Of a stretch of DNA of 64,000 nucleotides, positions 34,638-48,300 are shown piece after piece. Both the position numbers and the translations under genes were made by a program. This stretch comes from CBDCZI01 sp965224495 (GTDB lineage: Bacteria; Bacteroidota; Bacteroidia; Cytophagales; JAAEPT01), in the NCBI GenBank assembly GCA_965224495.1, contig CBDCZI010000029.1, positions 124,001 to 188,000 on the forward strand, given 5' to 3'. A model generated the notes under the pieces. The model was not told where the DNA came from. It was given only the letters and a program-made list of their open reading frames with translations, and did not search any database. Positions within the stretch are counted from its first letter, which is position 1, and every line of letters starts with the position of its first letter.

Positions 34638-37600
34638 ATGAGATATATTAATAAATTAGGTGTGGTTGTGTTTTTGTTGTTGTTAAGTATCACTTCGGGG
34701 TATTCACAAATAACACGAGCGGTAGTAAACCCGTCTTTTGAAGAACCTGTTATCACCACTAATTATGTGCAGACTCACCATGATAATGTTACTTTTTGGA
34801 AAACTTCTGCTTCAGATAGCAAGATAGAAATATGGCAAAGTGGGTTTTTGAGTGTTCCTTCTCAAGCAGGAAATCAGCACATAGAGATTAATGCGACACA
34901 AGAAGCTACGGTATATCAAAAATTTTGTGTTGAGAATGGAGAAACAATGACTTGGTCGTTTTACCATCGTGCAAGAGCAGGAACAGATGTTATAAACTTA
35001 ACTATTGGTGGAGATGATCAAGGTGATTTTTCTTCAACTACTGCGGGTTGGAACCATTTTACGGGTTCGTTTACAGCGACTTCTGACGGAGAGCACTTAC
35101 TCGAGTTTTCTGCTGTTTCGACTGGGAGTGGTAACAATACTGTAGGTAATTTTTTGGATAACATTACTGTTGGAGGATTGGTTACTTATGTCGAGTTTGG
35201 AAAGGTAGCTTATGCTGATAGTGAGAGTGGCGGGTCGGATATTCCACAACTTTTACTGTTAGGGGATTTGGCTACCGCTACAACTGTAGAAGTGACTGTC
35301 GTAGGAGGGACAGCAACAAGTGGAGATGATTTTTCATCGACAACAACAGTAACTATCCCTGCGGGCTTGTATGACGCAACTTTAGCGACAGCTATTCCAA
35401 TTAATTTATCAATTACTGATAATGCTATTTTTGAAGGAGATGAAACGATTGATTTTAAGATTACAGCGGTAGGGGCGGGGTTAAAAAATAAAAGTACCAG
35501 TGTTTGTTCTCAACCAGGTGTAGATTTAACTACTTATACTATTTCAGAAGATGATTTCCCAAACCTTACAGTGGAGAAAATAGTAAGTCCGACAGGGAAT
35601 GTGGCTCCAGGAGATGAATTAACTTACACAATAACTATTGAAAACGTAGGGACGGATGGAGCAGGTAATATTAAAGTGACGGATTTATTACCAACGGGTC
35701 TTACTTATGTAAATGGGTCTGCTTCGGCAACTTATTTAGGGAATGTACCGTCGTCTTTTACACATACGTTTACACCTACAAATCAGACATTTAATAACGC
35801 AGGATTGACACAGTCTTACACTGTGACTACGGCAGATGTTCCTGCGGGAGCAACTATTACGTCTTATAGTTATGATGTGACTGTTAGTACAACCGATTGG
35901 TTGTCGGAAATCACTCTTGTGGCTAATCACCCTGGCGGGTCATCTAACGGTTCTTCTTTTGGAGGTGACGTAGCGGGGAATAATGTAAATCAAGCAGGAA
36001 ACGGGCCAGTACCAGGTTCTCCTTCTGCTTTAGGTACTTATGAATTTGTTTGGGGTGATGTAAATAATTTTGGAACGAATACTGTGAATACTTCATCGTT
36101 TACAATTAATTACACGTCAAGTGGAATGGTTACCAATGCTGTAAACGCACCCGGAAATATGATTGTAGCAGGAGATGGTATTGATTTGTTGGCGGGTAAT
36201 ACAATGACGGTAACTTTAAAGGCAACGGTAGATGTGGGTGCGACAGGTGTTTTAACTAATAATGTTACTGTGGGAGCAGATTTGACAGCGGAAGTTAGCG
36301 ATGCTGTGTCTAATACAGTGCCTGTTCCAAATACAGCCCCAATCGCCAAAGACAATACTTACACAGTTGATGAGGATAATACGTTGACAAAAAATGTAAT
36401 TACAGATACAGACGGAACGGATGGGACGGATAGTGACTCAGAAAACAACACGTTAACCGTAACCCAATTTGTAGTTGACGGTCAAACAAAAACAGCAGGT
36501 CAGACAGCTACTTTGACAGGAAAAGGAACAGTGAAAATCGAATCAGATGGAACATTGACATTTGTACCCGTAGCAGATTACAATGGAACAGTTCCAGAAA
36601 TAACTTATACTTTAAGTGATGGGAACTTGACAGATGAGGCAAAAGTAAATATTACGGTTAGTCCAGTAAATGATGCCCCAATCGCTAAAGACAATACTTA
36701 CACAGTTGATGAGGATAATGCTTTGACAAAAAATGTAATTACAGACACAGACGGAACGGACGGAACAGATAGTGATTTGGAAGGAAATACATTGACGGTA
36801 ACCCAATTTGTAGTTGACGGACAAACAAAAACAGTAGGCCAGACAGCTACTTTGGTAGGAAAAGGAACAGTGAAAATCGAATCAGATGGAACATTGACAT
36901 TTGTACCCGTAGCAGATTACAATGGAACAGTTCCAGAAATAACTTATACTTTAAGTGATGGGAACTTGACAGATGAGGCAAAAGTAAATATTACGGTTAG
37001 TCCAGTAAATGATGCCCCAATCGCCAAAGACAATACTTACACAGTTGATGAGGATAATACTTTGACAAAAAATGTAATTACAGACACAGACGGAACGGAC
37101 GGAACAGATAGTGATTTGGAAGGAAATACATTGACGGTAACCCAATTTGTAGTTGACGGACAAACAAAAACAGCAGGTCAGACAGCAACATTGACAGGAA
37201 AAGGAACAGTGAAAATCGAATCAGATGGAACATTGACATTTGTACCCGTAGCAGATTACAATGGAACAGTTCCAGAAATCACTTATACTTTAAGTGATGG
37301 GAACTTGACAGATGAGGCAAAAGTAAATATTACGGTTAGTCCAGTAAATGATGCCCCAATCGCCAAAGACAATACTTACACAGTTGATGAGGATAATACG
37401 TTGACAAAAAATGTAATTACAGATACAGACGGAACGGATGGGACGGATAGTGACTCAGAAAACAACACGTTAACCGTAACACAATTTGTAGTTGACGGAC
37501 AAACAAAAACAGCAGGTCAGACAGCAACATTGACAGGAAAAGGAACAGTGAAAATTGAATCAGATGGAACATTGACATTTGTACCCGTAGCAGATTACAA

Positions 37601-40600
37601 TGGAACAGTTCCAGAAATAACTTATACTTTAAGTGATGGGAACTTGACAGATGAAGCAAAAGTGAATATTACGGTTAGTCCAGTAAATGATGCCCCAATC
37701 GCTAAAGACAATACTTACACAGTTGATGAGGATAATACGTTGACAAAAAATGTAATTACAGATACAGACGGAACGGATGGGACGGATAGTGACTCAGAAA
37801 ACAACACGTTAACCGTAACCCAATTTGTAGTTGACGGTCAAACAAAAACAGCAGGTCAGACAGCTACTTTGACAGGAAAAGGAACAGTGAAAATCGAATC
37901 AGATGGAACATTGACATTTGTACCCGTAGCAGATTACAATGGAACAGTTCCAGAAATCACTTATACTTTAAGTGATGGGAACTTGACAGATGAGGCAAAA
38001 GTAAATATTACGGTTAGTCCAGTAAATACAGCCCCAATCGCCAAAGACAATACTTACACAGTTGATGAGGATAATACGTTGACAAAAAATGTAATTACAG
38101 ATACAGACGGAACGGATGGGACGGATAGTGACTCAGAAAACAACACGTTAACCGTAACCCAATTTGTAGTTGACGGTCAAACAAAAACAGCAGGTCAGAC
38201 AGCTACTTTGACAGGAAAAGGAACAGTGAAAATCGAATCAGATGGAACATTGACATTTGTACCCGTAGCAGATTACAATGGAACAGTTCCAGAAATAACT
38301 TATACTTTAAGTGATGGGAACTTGACAGATGAGGCAAAAGTAAATATTACGGTTAGTCCAGTAAATGATGCCCCAATCGCTAAAGACAATACTTACACAG
38401 TTGATGAGGATAATGCTTTGACAAAAAATGTAATTACAGATACAGACGGAACGGATGGGACGGATAGTGACTCAGAAAACAACACGTTAACCGTAACCCA
38501 ATTTGTAGTTGACGGACAAACGAAAACAGCAGGTCAGACAGCTACGATAACAGGAAAAGGAACAGTGAAAATCGAATCAGATGGAACATTGACATTTGTA
38601 CCCGTAGCAGATTACAATGGAACAGTTCCAGAAATCACTTATACTTTAAGTGATGGGAACTTGACAGATGAGGCAAAAGTAAATATTACGGTTAGTCCAG
38701 TAAATGATGCCCCAATCGCCAAAGACAATACTTACACAGTTGATGAGGATAATACGTTGACAAAAAATGTAATTACAGATACAGACGGAACGGATGGGAC
38801 GGATAGTGACTCAGAAAACAACACGTTAACCGTAACACAATTTGTAGTTGACGGACAAACAAAAACAGCAGGTCAGACAGCAACATTGACAGGAAAAGGA
38901 ACAGTGAAAATTGAATCAGATGGAACATTGACATTTGTACCCGTAGCAGATTACAATGGAACAGTTCCAGAAATAACTTATACTTTAAGTGATGGGAACT
39001 TGACAGATGAAGCAAAAGTGAATATTACGGTTAGTCCAGTAAATGATGCCCCAATCGCTAAAGACAATACTTACACAGTTGATGAGGATAATACGTTGAC
39101 AAAAAATGTAATTACAGATACAGACGGAACGGATGGGACGGATAGTGACTCAGAAAACAACACGTTAACCGTAACCCAATTTGTAGTTGACGGTCAAACA
39201 AAAACAGCAGGTCAGACAGCTACTTTGACAGGAAAAGGAACAGTGAAAATCGAATCAGATGGAACATTGACATTTGTACCCGTAGCAGATTACAATGGAA
39301 CAGTTCCAGAAATCACTTATACTTTAAGTGATGGGAACTTGACAGATGAGGCAAAAGTAAATATTACGGTTAGTCCAGTAAATGATGCCCCAATCGCCAA
39401 AGACAATACTTACACAGTTGATGAGGATAATACGTTGACAAAAAATGTAATTACAGATACAGACGGAACGGATGGGACGGATAGTGACTCAGAAAACAAC
39501 ACGTTAACCGTAACCCAATTTGTAGTTGACGGACAAACAAAAACAGCAGGTCAGACAGCTACATTGACAGGAAAAGGAACAGTGAAAATCGAATCAGATG
39601 GAACATTGACATTTGTACCCGTAGCAGATTACAATGGAACAGTTCCAGAAATAACTTATACTTTAAGTGATGGGAACTTGACAGATGAGGCAAAAGTAAA
39701 TATTACGGTTAGTCCAGTAAATGATGCCCCAATCGCCAAAGACAATACTTACACAGTTGATGAGGATAATGCTTTGACAAAAAATGTAATTACAGACGCA
39801 GACGGAACGGATGGGACGGATAGTGACTCAGAAAACAACACGTTAACCGTAACCCAATTTGTAGTTGACGGACAAACAAAAACAGCAGGTCAGACAGCTA
39901 CATTGACAGGAAAAGGAACAGTGAAAATCGAATCAGATGGAACATTGACATTTGTACCCGTAGCAGATTACAATGGAACAGTTCCAGAAATAACTTATAC
40001 TTTAAGTGATGGGAACTTGACAGATGAGGCAAAAGTAAATATTACGGTTAGTCCAGTAAATGATGCCCCAATCGCCAAAGACAATACTTACACAGTTGAT
40101 GAGGATAATACGTTGACAAAAAATGTAATTACAGATACAGACGGAACGGATGGGACGGATAGTGACTCAGAAAACAACACGTTAACCGTAACCCAATTTG
40201 TAGTTGACGGACAAACAAAAACAGCAGGTCAGACAGCTACATTGACAGGAAAAGGAACAGTGAAAATCGAATCAGATGGAACATTGACATTTGTACCCGT
40301 AGCAGATTACAATGGAACAGTTCCAGAAATAACTTATACTTTAAGTGATGGGAACTTGACAGATGAGGCAAAAGTAAATATTACGGTTAGTCCAGTAAAT
40401 GATGCCCCAATCGCCAAAGACAATACTTACACAGTTGATGAGGATAATGCTTTGACAAAAAATGTAATTACAGACGCAGACGGAACGGATGGGACGGATA
40501 GTGACTCAGAAAACAACACGTTAACCGTAACCCAATTTGTAGTTGACGGACAAACAAAAACAGCAGGTCAGACAGCTACATTGACAGGAAAAGGAACAGT

Positions 40601-43600
40601 GAAAATCGAATCAGATGGAACATTGACATTTGTACCCGTAGCAGATTACAATGGAACAGTTCCAGAAATAACTTATACTTTAAGTGATGGGAACTTGACA
40701 GATGAGGCAAAAGTGAACATTACAGTCCATGCCGTAAATGATGCCCCAATCGCAAAAGACAATACTTACACGGTAGATGAGGATAATACGTTGACAAAAA
40801 ATGTAATTACAGATACAGACGGAACGGATGGGACGGATAGTGACTCAGAAAACAACACGTTAGCCGTAACACAATTTGTAGTTGACGGACAAACGAAAAC
40901 AGCAGGTCAGACCGCTACGATAACAGGAAAGGGAACAGTGAAAATTGAGTCAGACGGAACATTGACATTTATACCCGTAGCTGACTTTAATGGAACAGTA
41001 CCAGAAATTACTTATACATTAAGTGATGGTAATTTGACAGATGAAGCTAAGGTGAAAATTACGGTTAGTCCAGTAAATGATGCCCCAAAACAAGGAAATG
41101 AAGTGTTACTTGTTGCGAAAGACGAACCAAATCCAACAACTTCAGTTAATTTAATAGGAAACAACGGAGATATTGACGGAACACCAGTTAAAGTAACAAG
41201 TGTAGTAAGTTCATCAGGAAATGGAACGACAACAGTAACTAATGGAGGGACAACAATTGCTTACACACCAATGATTGGTTTTGTAGGGATTGATACGGTA
41301 ATTTATACCGTTTGTGATGAAGATTTACCAACGCCAAGTTGTGTGAATGATACGTTGTTTGTGACTGTTTCATCGACACCAAATACCGCTCCAATCGCCA
41401 AAGACAATACTTACACGGTAGATGAGGATAATACGTTGACAAAAAATGTAATTACAGATACAGACGGAACGGATGGGACGGATAGTGACTCAGAAAACAA
41501 CACGTTAGCCGTAACACAATTTGTAGTTGACGGACAAACAAAAACAGTAGGCCAGACAGCTACTTTGGTAGGAAAAGGAACAGTGAAAATCGAATCAGAT
41601 GGAACATTGACATTTGTCCCCGTAGCAGATTACAATGGTTTAGTTCCAGAAATTACTTATACTTTAAGTGATGGGAACTTGACAGATGAAGCAAAAGTGA
41701 ATATTACGGTTGACCCAGTAAATGATGCCCCAATCGCCAAAGACAATACTTACACAGTTGATGAGGATAATGCTTTGACAAAAAATGTAATTACAGATAC
41801 AGACGGAACGGATGGGACGGATAGTGACTCAGAAAACAACACGTTAGCCGTAACCCAATTTGTAGTTGACGGACAAACGAAAACAGCAGGTCAGACAGCT
41901 ACGATAACAGGAAAGGGAACAGTGAAAATTGAGTCAGACGGAACATTGACATTTATACCCGTAGCTGACTTTAATGGAACAGTACCAGAAATTACTTATA
42001 CATTAAGTGATGGTAATTTGACAGATGAAGCTAAGGTGAATATTACGGTTAGTCCAGTAAATGATGCCCCAAAACAAGGAAATGAAGTGTTACTTGTTGC
42101 GAAAGACGAACCAAATCCAACAACTTCAGTTAATTTAATAGGAAACAACGGAGATATTGACGGAACACCAGTAAAAGTAACAGGCGTTATTAGTACGACA
42201 GGGAACGGAACAACAAGTGTGACGAATGGAGGAACGACACTTGATTACACACCAGCAGTTGGTTTTGTGGGTATTGATACGGTCGTTTATACCGTTTGTG
42301 ATGAAGATTTACCAAGTCCAAGTTGTGTTAATGATACCTTGTTTGTTACGGTAAGTGCAACTTTAGGCGTGTCAATGACAGTTAGTGACGTGACTATTAC
42401 AGAGGCTGATGCGGGAACAACTAATGCGAACGTTACAGTTACTTTATCATCAGTAGCCCCTGTAGGAGGGACTACGGTCTTGTATGATTTGGTAGATAAT
42501 ACAGCTGTTGGAGGAGTGGATTACATCAAGCAGTCAGGGCGTGTTAAGATTCCTGGAAGGGCAGACAACAGCAACGATTCTTATTCCTGTGATTGGAGAT
42601 ATGAGTGCCGAACCAACAGAGTCTTTCACAGTAAATGTAAGAGGAGACCTTGTTGTGGATGGTGATTTTGATTTTTCAGGAACTTATTTCACTCCAAACC
42701 CTGGTATTGAGATTAATCCTGAGAATGTTTACGGAGGTACATCTACTACAAATAACACAATGGAGGTCGATGCAACAAGCCAAGTATTTCAAAATATAAC
42801 AACGGAGATAGGTACAGAATATACGGTAACGTTCTTAGTTGCTAGAAGAACATCAAGTAACCCAAATATATCTGGAGAGGTAACAGTTTCAGCTAAAGAT
42901 GGGGTAAGTAGTTTAGGGTCAAAAACAGTTGTTAAAAACCCAACAAATTCGCCTGTATTTGACTTTGTTCCTGAGACCTTTACCTTTACAGCAACAAGTA
43001 CAGCTACTACTATTGATATTAAGACAACTAATACTACGGGATTAGGGCTGATTTTAGATAAAATAAGTGTTGTTTCAATAGCTATTGATGCTTTAGGAAC
43101 TGTAACAATCGAAGATAATGATATTGCCAGTCCTGTAGCAAACGATGATGCTTTCACTGCACCGTTTGGAGAAACAACGTCATTTGATGTCTTAGTGAAT
43201 GACGGAATAAACGAAGGAGGGAACACAACGATAGTAAGAACAGGAGGGACAGCGTCAGGAACAACCACTTTTGACCCGATACACGGCCTTGTTAGTTACA
43301 CACCAACTTACGCCGAGGTGTTAAACGGTGTTGCAAAAACCATAGAGTACACGGTTTGTGAAAATGCAATTTGTGCTTCTGCGGTAATAACTATAACATT
43401 TACTGACCCTGATACTGATGGTGATGGAGTGACAGATGCAAAAGAAACAGCTGACGGTACAGGTATTAATGATGCTTGTGATTTTAAAACAGGAAGTGTA
43501 ACTGTAATAGTAACCTCGGCTGGAGATTGTGATGGAGATGGTGTGTCTGATCAACAGGAATATACAGACGGTACCGATAGTAGAAATGCTTGTTCGTTAC

Positions 43601-44697
43601 TTCCTGTAAATATTCTTTTGGAAGTTACTTCAGAGGAAGATTGCGATGGTGATGGTGTAACGAATAAACAAGAAGCGTTAGACGGAACGAACCCGATAAA
43701 CCCTTGTGATAATTTGTTGGAAAGTCAGTTAGCTTCAGGTCTTGCTAAATCTACTAGTTGGAAAACGGCTGATTGTGACGGAGATGGTGTCGAAAATCAG
43801 TATGACCCTGAACCATTAAACCCTTGTGTGGGAGGAACGGTAGTCGATAAAACAAATGTACTTTGGCAACAAGCAGATTGTGACGGTGATGGTGTAATAA
43901 ACCAACAAGAAGATTTAGATAAAACAAACATTAATAACCCTTGTGACTTTGTAGGTGTAAATATTACTTTGGCTCAAAGTGCACAATGGATGAAAGGTGA
44001 TTGTGATGGAGACGGTATTGTCAATAGTTACGAGGTTACAGACCCGAAAAACCCAGAGGATACGGACAAAGACGGGACACCCGATTATTTGGATTTAGAT
44101 ACGGATAACGATGGTATTCCTGACGAAGTTGAAAATGATTCAAATAATGATAATGACGGTAATGGACCAGATGATTCGGATGGAGATGGTGTGCCAGATT
44201 TTAGAGATTTAGATTCAGATGATGATGGTCTTTTAGATGAGGAAGAAAAAGACAAAGACGACGATAAGAAATTAGATGATTCAGACAAAGATGGTCTTTA
44301 TAATTTTATTGATGTAGATGATGACAATGATGGCGTACCTACAAAAGATGAAAGTGCTATAGAGGATTGTAATGAAAATGGTACGGTCGATTACCTTGAT
44401 CCTGTACCTTGTGAAATTACTATCCCCGTAGGTTTCTCTCCAGATGGAGATGGTGTCAATGATTATTTTGTTATTCAAGGAATTGAAAACAATGACAATG
44501 TTGACTTAGTTATTTATAACCGTTGGGGAAATAAAGTTTACCAATCAGAAGGAGGTTACCACAATGATTGGGATGGTAGTGCCTATTTAGGTGTAACTAT
44601 AGGAGGTAAGGAATTACCTGTCGGGACTTATTTCTATATTGTAGATTTTGGTGATGGTAGTAAAGTGATAAGAGGTTATATTTATCTGAATAAATAA
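34638..44697 (+). CDS. Giant T9SS type B secreted protein with 113-aa repeats (frameshifted)
   Basis: Start at the ATG 34638 with a signal peptide (INKLGVVVFLLLLSITSGYSQ). Corrected length is about 3,352 aa. Order: a carbohydrate-binding-like sandwich (about 25-180), a Calx-beta-like domain (about 190-305), a DUF11-like domain (LTVEKIVSPTGNVAPGDELT), then sixteen 113-aa cadherin/VCBS-like repeats, two 102-aa spacer modules (KQGNEVLLVAKDEPN), another Calx-beta, a second sandwich, one more cadherin-like domain, Asp-rich TSP3-like loops (CDGDGV), and a T9SS type B sorting domain (VGFSPDGDGVNDYFVIQGIE ... GYIYLNK). As written, the frame breaks in GG at 42556-42557; removing one G joins GRVKIP to EGQTTATILIPVIGD. 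Likely a cell-surface adhesin; substrate unknown. Confidence 0.9.
36330..41075 (+). repeat. Fourteen tandem 339-bp repeats
   Basis: Units start at 36330 and every 339 bp to 40737 with no length change. Each encodes 113 aa beginning N[DT]APIAKDNTYTVDEDN. Most differ at only a few bases. Units 4 and 8 share the same rare variants (1,356 bp, four units apart), and units 11 and 13 share TDADG against TDTDG, so multi-unit blocks were copied. Confidence 0.95.
41382..42059 (+). repeat. Two more copies of the 339-bp unit
   Basis: Units 15 and 16 lie after a 306-bp spacer module (41076-41381), and a second copy of that spacer starts at 42060. Unit 14 plus spacer and unit 16 plus spacer are therefore a duplicated pair. 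Confidence 0.9.
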
Positions 44698-44703
44698 CAA
44701 CAT

Positions 44704-44740
44704 AAAAAAGGCGATGGGTAGTACTCATCGCCTTTTTTTT
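44704..44740 (+). terminator. Terminator after the first giant gene
   Basis: Stem and loop identical to the suf terminator at 32495-32530 (GGCGATGGGTAGTACTCATC core, A and T tracts alike), 7 nt after the stop. Confidence 0.93.
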
Positions 44741-44772
44741 ATGTTGATTTTTGAATAGGTAGTACGTAATAT

Positions 44773-44795
44773 CTCCTCCTCTTTCTAAGGAGGAG
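44773..44795 (+). repeat. CTCCTCCT hairpin
   Basis: CTCCTCCT / AGGAGGAG stem in the 635-bp gene-free gap; a degenerate relative of the CCCCTCCTT hairpins at 44903-44939 and 62216-62248. Confidence 0.45.
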
Positions 44796-44902
44796 GTAAA
44801 GGGTGTTTTGGCAACAAATACATATTTTTCAACTGCTTAACTTTATTTTTTAGAGGGTTGATTGTGTTGTGAATATTAATAACTTTTAGCTAGTATGTAA
44901 AA

Positions 44903-44939
44903 CCACTCCCCTAACCCCTCCTTGAAAAAGGCGGGGGAA
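44903..44939 (-). repeat. CCCCTAACCCCTCCTT element, copy 1
   Basis: CCCCTAACCCCTCCTTG then AAAAAGGCGGGGG, an imperfect hairpin. The opposite-strand counterpart is at 62216-62248. Confidence 0.55.
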
Positions 44940-45025
44940 TGTTATGTTACACACACAGACGTTAGAAAGATAGCTAATGCTAACAGCTAAAATAGCTGTC
45001 TTTCTAAGGAAATAATGTATAGCGG

Positions 45026-45119
45026 TGTTTCGCGTGAGGGATTGCAGTGGAAATCCTTTGCTGAGGAACGAAGCAAAGATTGAGAACGAAAAAGCCCGAC
45101 CCGACGTAGGAGGGGCACG
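45026..45119 (+). repeat. Intergenic hairpin element, GAGGAACGA loop, copy 2
   Basis: Stem at 45052-45081 with the same bulged C and loop GAGGAACGA as at 19228-19255, then GAACGAAAAAGCCCGACCCG and GGGGCACGCCC. Part of the gene-free gap 44741-45375. Confidence 0.65.
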
Positions 45120-45145
45120 CCCAAAACGTTTAATTAGCCTGTATG

Positions 45146-45157
45146 TTGTTTAAACAA
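45146..45157. promoter_or_regulatory. 12-bp palindrome TTGTTTAAACAA
   Basis: Same 12-bp core as the palindrome before the YceI gene, 219 nt upstream of the second giant gene's ATG. It may be an operator or a chance AT-rich match. Confidence 0.35.
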
Positions 45158-45375
45158 ACATAAACAAAGTGTTATGTGGATTACTTTTTTTAAAAAAAAA
45201 GATGTGGATAAGTGTAGGGTTTTGTTTAATTTAGCCAAAATATTGTACTTAGGTCTAAACACTTAGGTGCTGTTTAAATGTATTTCACTTTACAATCGTT
45301 TTTGTATAGGGATACTTTTTTTTGAAAGAAAGATTACGAGGCGGACATATTTGTGCTTTAGTTAAAAATATAGTT

Positions 45376-48300
45376 ATGAAGAAAAATATACTTTTAAGAT
45401 TTTTAGTATTCCTATATGTAGGGATTTTAAGTTTGAGTTCTTACGGGCAGTGTTTAACGCCTGCGGTAAATGTGCCAGCAGGTGCTGTTGAAATGACGAT
45501 GAGTGATGTCGTGGTTGCTTCGGGAGAGGTATTGGTCGTTTCTTCGGATTTAGATTTAGGTATCAATAACTTGAAAATTAGTGCAGGAGGTTCTGTTTAC
45601 GTGAAGCCTAATGTAAAACTAACAGCAAAAGACTTAACGCTTAACGGGAAAATGTTTGTGGCAGATGCTGGAGGGTATCACTCAACAGGAGCGATTACTG
45701 TTGGGCAGAACGCGGCGTTTGGTTCTGCAACTTCAGAGTTGTATTTGGGGTCTGGTGCTTATTTTACAGGTGAAGGTTCTTTGGTTGTAACACAAGGAGG
45801 TTCGTTTGGTCCAAATTTAAGTACGGTTGATATTTTTATGGGAGACGCTTCGGTATTTGAAGTTTGTGGAACTACGTCAATAGGAGAACAAGAGGCTTTT
45901 CATAAAACAGGAACAGGAGTAAACGGAAATGCTTACTTTATAAATAGAGCACCAATAGCTTCGGCATATACGTTAGGTATAGTTACGTTGTCTTCTACTC
46001 CAGGAGGTGGGATTAATTGGATAGTAATGAATAGCTCTTCGAATGTATTGAAGGGAACGGCGACCAAATGTGGCGATAATGCTACGGCAGGAAATTGTAC
46101 GGAGTGGCCTACTAATTTGAGTATCGGTAATTGTAACGAAGCAGAACCTATTAGAAATGGTCTGGTTACATTATGTACAGGAGGAGGCTCAACTGGAGGA
46201 TCTCCTACGGGAGCAACATTAAATAAAGGTTTTTCTAGTTCGGATATAGAAGGAGAATTAGAGTTTAGAAATTGTGTAGATGTGACGGGGGTGACTTTGT
46301 CTTGTGGAGCAGGGGGTACACAAGTAGGTACTTTTTCTAATGGGATTTCGGGAGCAGCGTTAGAGGTTGACCGAGGAATATTTTTAACAACAGGTGATGT
46401 CGAAGAGGCTTTTACTGATAATAGCAACAGACGTGTTTCTGATGGAGGAGGGAACGCAGGTTCTTGTGGAGACGCAGACTTAAATTCTTTAGACGATAAT
46501 TCGTTAGGAACTTATGACGAGGCGGTGTTAGAATTTGATTTTGTGATGCCTTTGGGGACAGACGGAATAAGAATACCTTTTCAGTTTGCTTCGGACGAAT
46601 ACCCTACTTATGTGTGTAGTCGTTTTAATGATGTTTTTGGTTTTTGGATTTCGGGAGGAACAATAGGAACACCTCAAAATATTGCATTAATACCTGCGAC
46701 AACAAACCCTACGGCTGTAAATTATGTAAACGGAGGACAGTGTGGACAAAACCAAGATGGTGCTACGGCAGATTTGACACAAACAGCACTTTTTATTGAT
46801 AACAATGATGGGCAACCAGGAGCTATCTATACAGAGTACAATGGTGTAACGAAAACATTATACGCAAGTATTTCGGGATTGACAGCAGGTATGTCTTACC
46901 ATTTCAAAATGGCAATTGGTGATATTGGCGATGCAGCGTACGATTCAGGTGTTTGGGTTGGAGCGATTGAGTCTTTAGAAGCAGGAGGAGATCTTGTTGA
47001 ATGTAACTTAGATACTGATGGTGATGGTGTGGCTGATTTTATTGAAACAGCAACAGGTACAAACCCGAATGATAAATGTGATTTTACATTGGCTAATCAA
47101 AATATGACTCCTTCGCAAGAATGGAAAGATGCAGATTGTGATGGTGATGGTGTAAGGAATGCGAAAGAAGTTTTAGATGCTACCAACCTTTTAGATGATT
47201 GTGACTATACAATAGCAAGTGTGACTTTGGCAATTACTTCGACAGGAGATTGTGATGGTGATGGTGTGGCAAACAATGTCGATACTGACCCAAATAATCC
47301 AAATATTTGTAGAGATGCAGATAATGATGGTTGTGATGATTGTGCAATTACAGGTGCTGATGGTTCTGGTGGTAGTGCAACAAATGATGGGTTAGATACC
47401 GACGGTGATGGTGTTTGTAATGCAGGAGATTTGGATGATGATAATGATGGTATTCCTGATGCGATAGAAGGAACAGTGGATACAGATGGAGATGGTATCC
47501 CTAATAGTTTAGATTTAGATTCAGACAATGATGGTGTGCCAGATATTGTAGAGGCTGGAGGAACGGATACGAACGGTGATGGTCTAATAGATACTTTTAC
47601 AGATACTGACGGTGACGGTCAAGATGATAATGTTACTTTGACAGCAATTGATACGGATAACGATGGTGTTCCAAACTATTTAGACTTGGACTCAGATAAT
47701 GATGGTACGCCAGATGTGGTAGAAAATGGAGGAGCTGACACGGACGGTAACGGTGTGTTAGATGCTTTTGTTGATACGGATAATGATGGTTTGTCAGATG
47801 TTGTTGATGGAAATAATGGAGGAACAGCTTTAGTGGTTGCAAATTCAGATTCGGATACTGTTCCAAACTATTTAGATTTAGACTCGGATAATGATGGTAT
47901 TGCTGATGTGGTAGAAAACGGAGGTGCTGATGTGAATGGCGACGGACTTTTAGATGCTTTTGTTGATGCAGATGGTGATGGTTTTTCAGATGTAGTTGAT
48001 ACAGATAATAATTTAACTCCAGCAGTTAATGATGGTATTGGTACGACTTTACCAAACGGAGATACTGATAAAGATGGCGTTCCAAATGCGTTGGATTTGG
48101 ATTCGGATAATGACGGAATAGTTGATGCGATAGAAGCAGGAGGAACTGACTCAGACGGAAACGGAGAGTTAGATGCGTTTGCTGATGCAGACGGAAACGG
48201 TTTTTCTAATGTTGTAGATGAAGCAAATGGAGGGACGGCATTAGTTAACCCAAATACAGACGGAGATGCAGTACCTAACTATTTAGATATTGATAGTGAT

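Noticed and set aside
36330..42059. CRISPR-like array
   Set aside because: Units are 339 bp, contiguous, with no spacers, and keep one reading frame within a secreted protein; they are protein repeats.
42508..44697. Separate secreted protein gene starting at 42508
   Set aside because: It lacks a signal peptide and starts in the middle of a Calx-beta domain that is completed by the preceding frame; it is the 3' part of the first giant gene.
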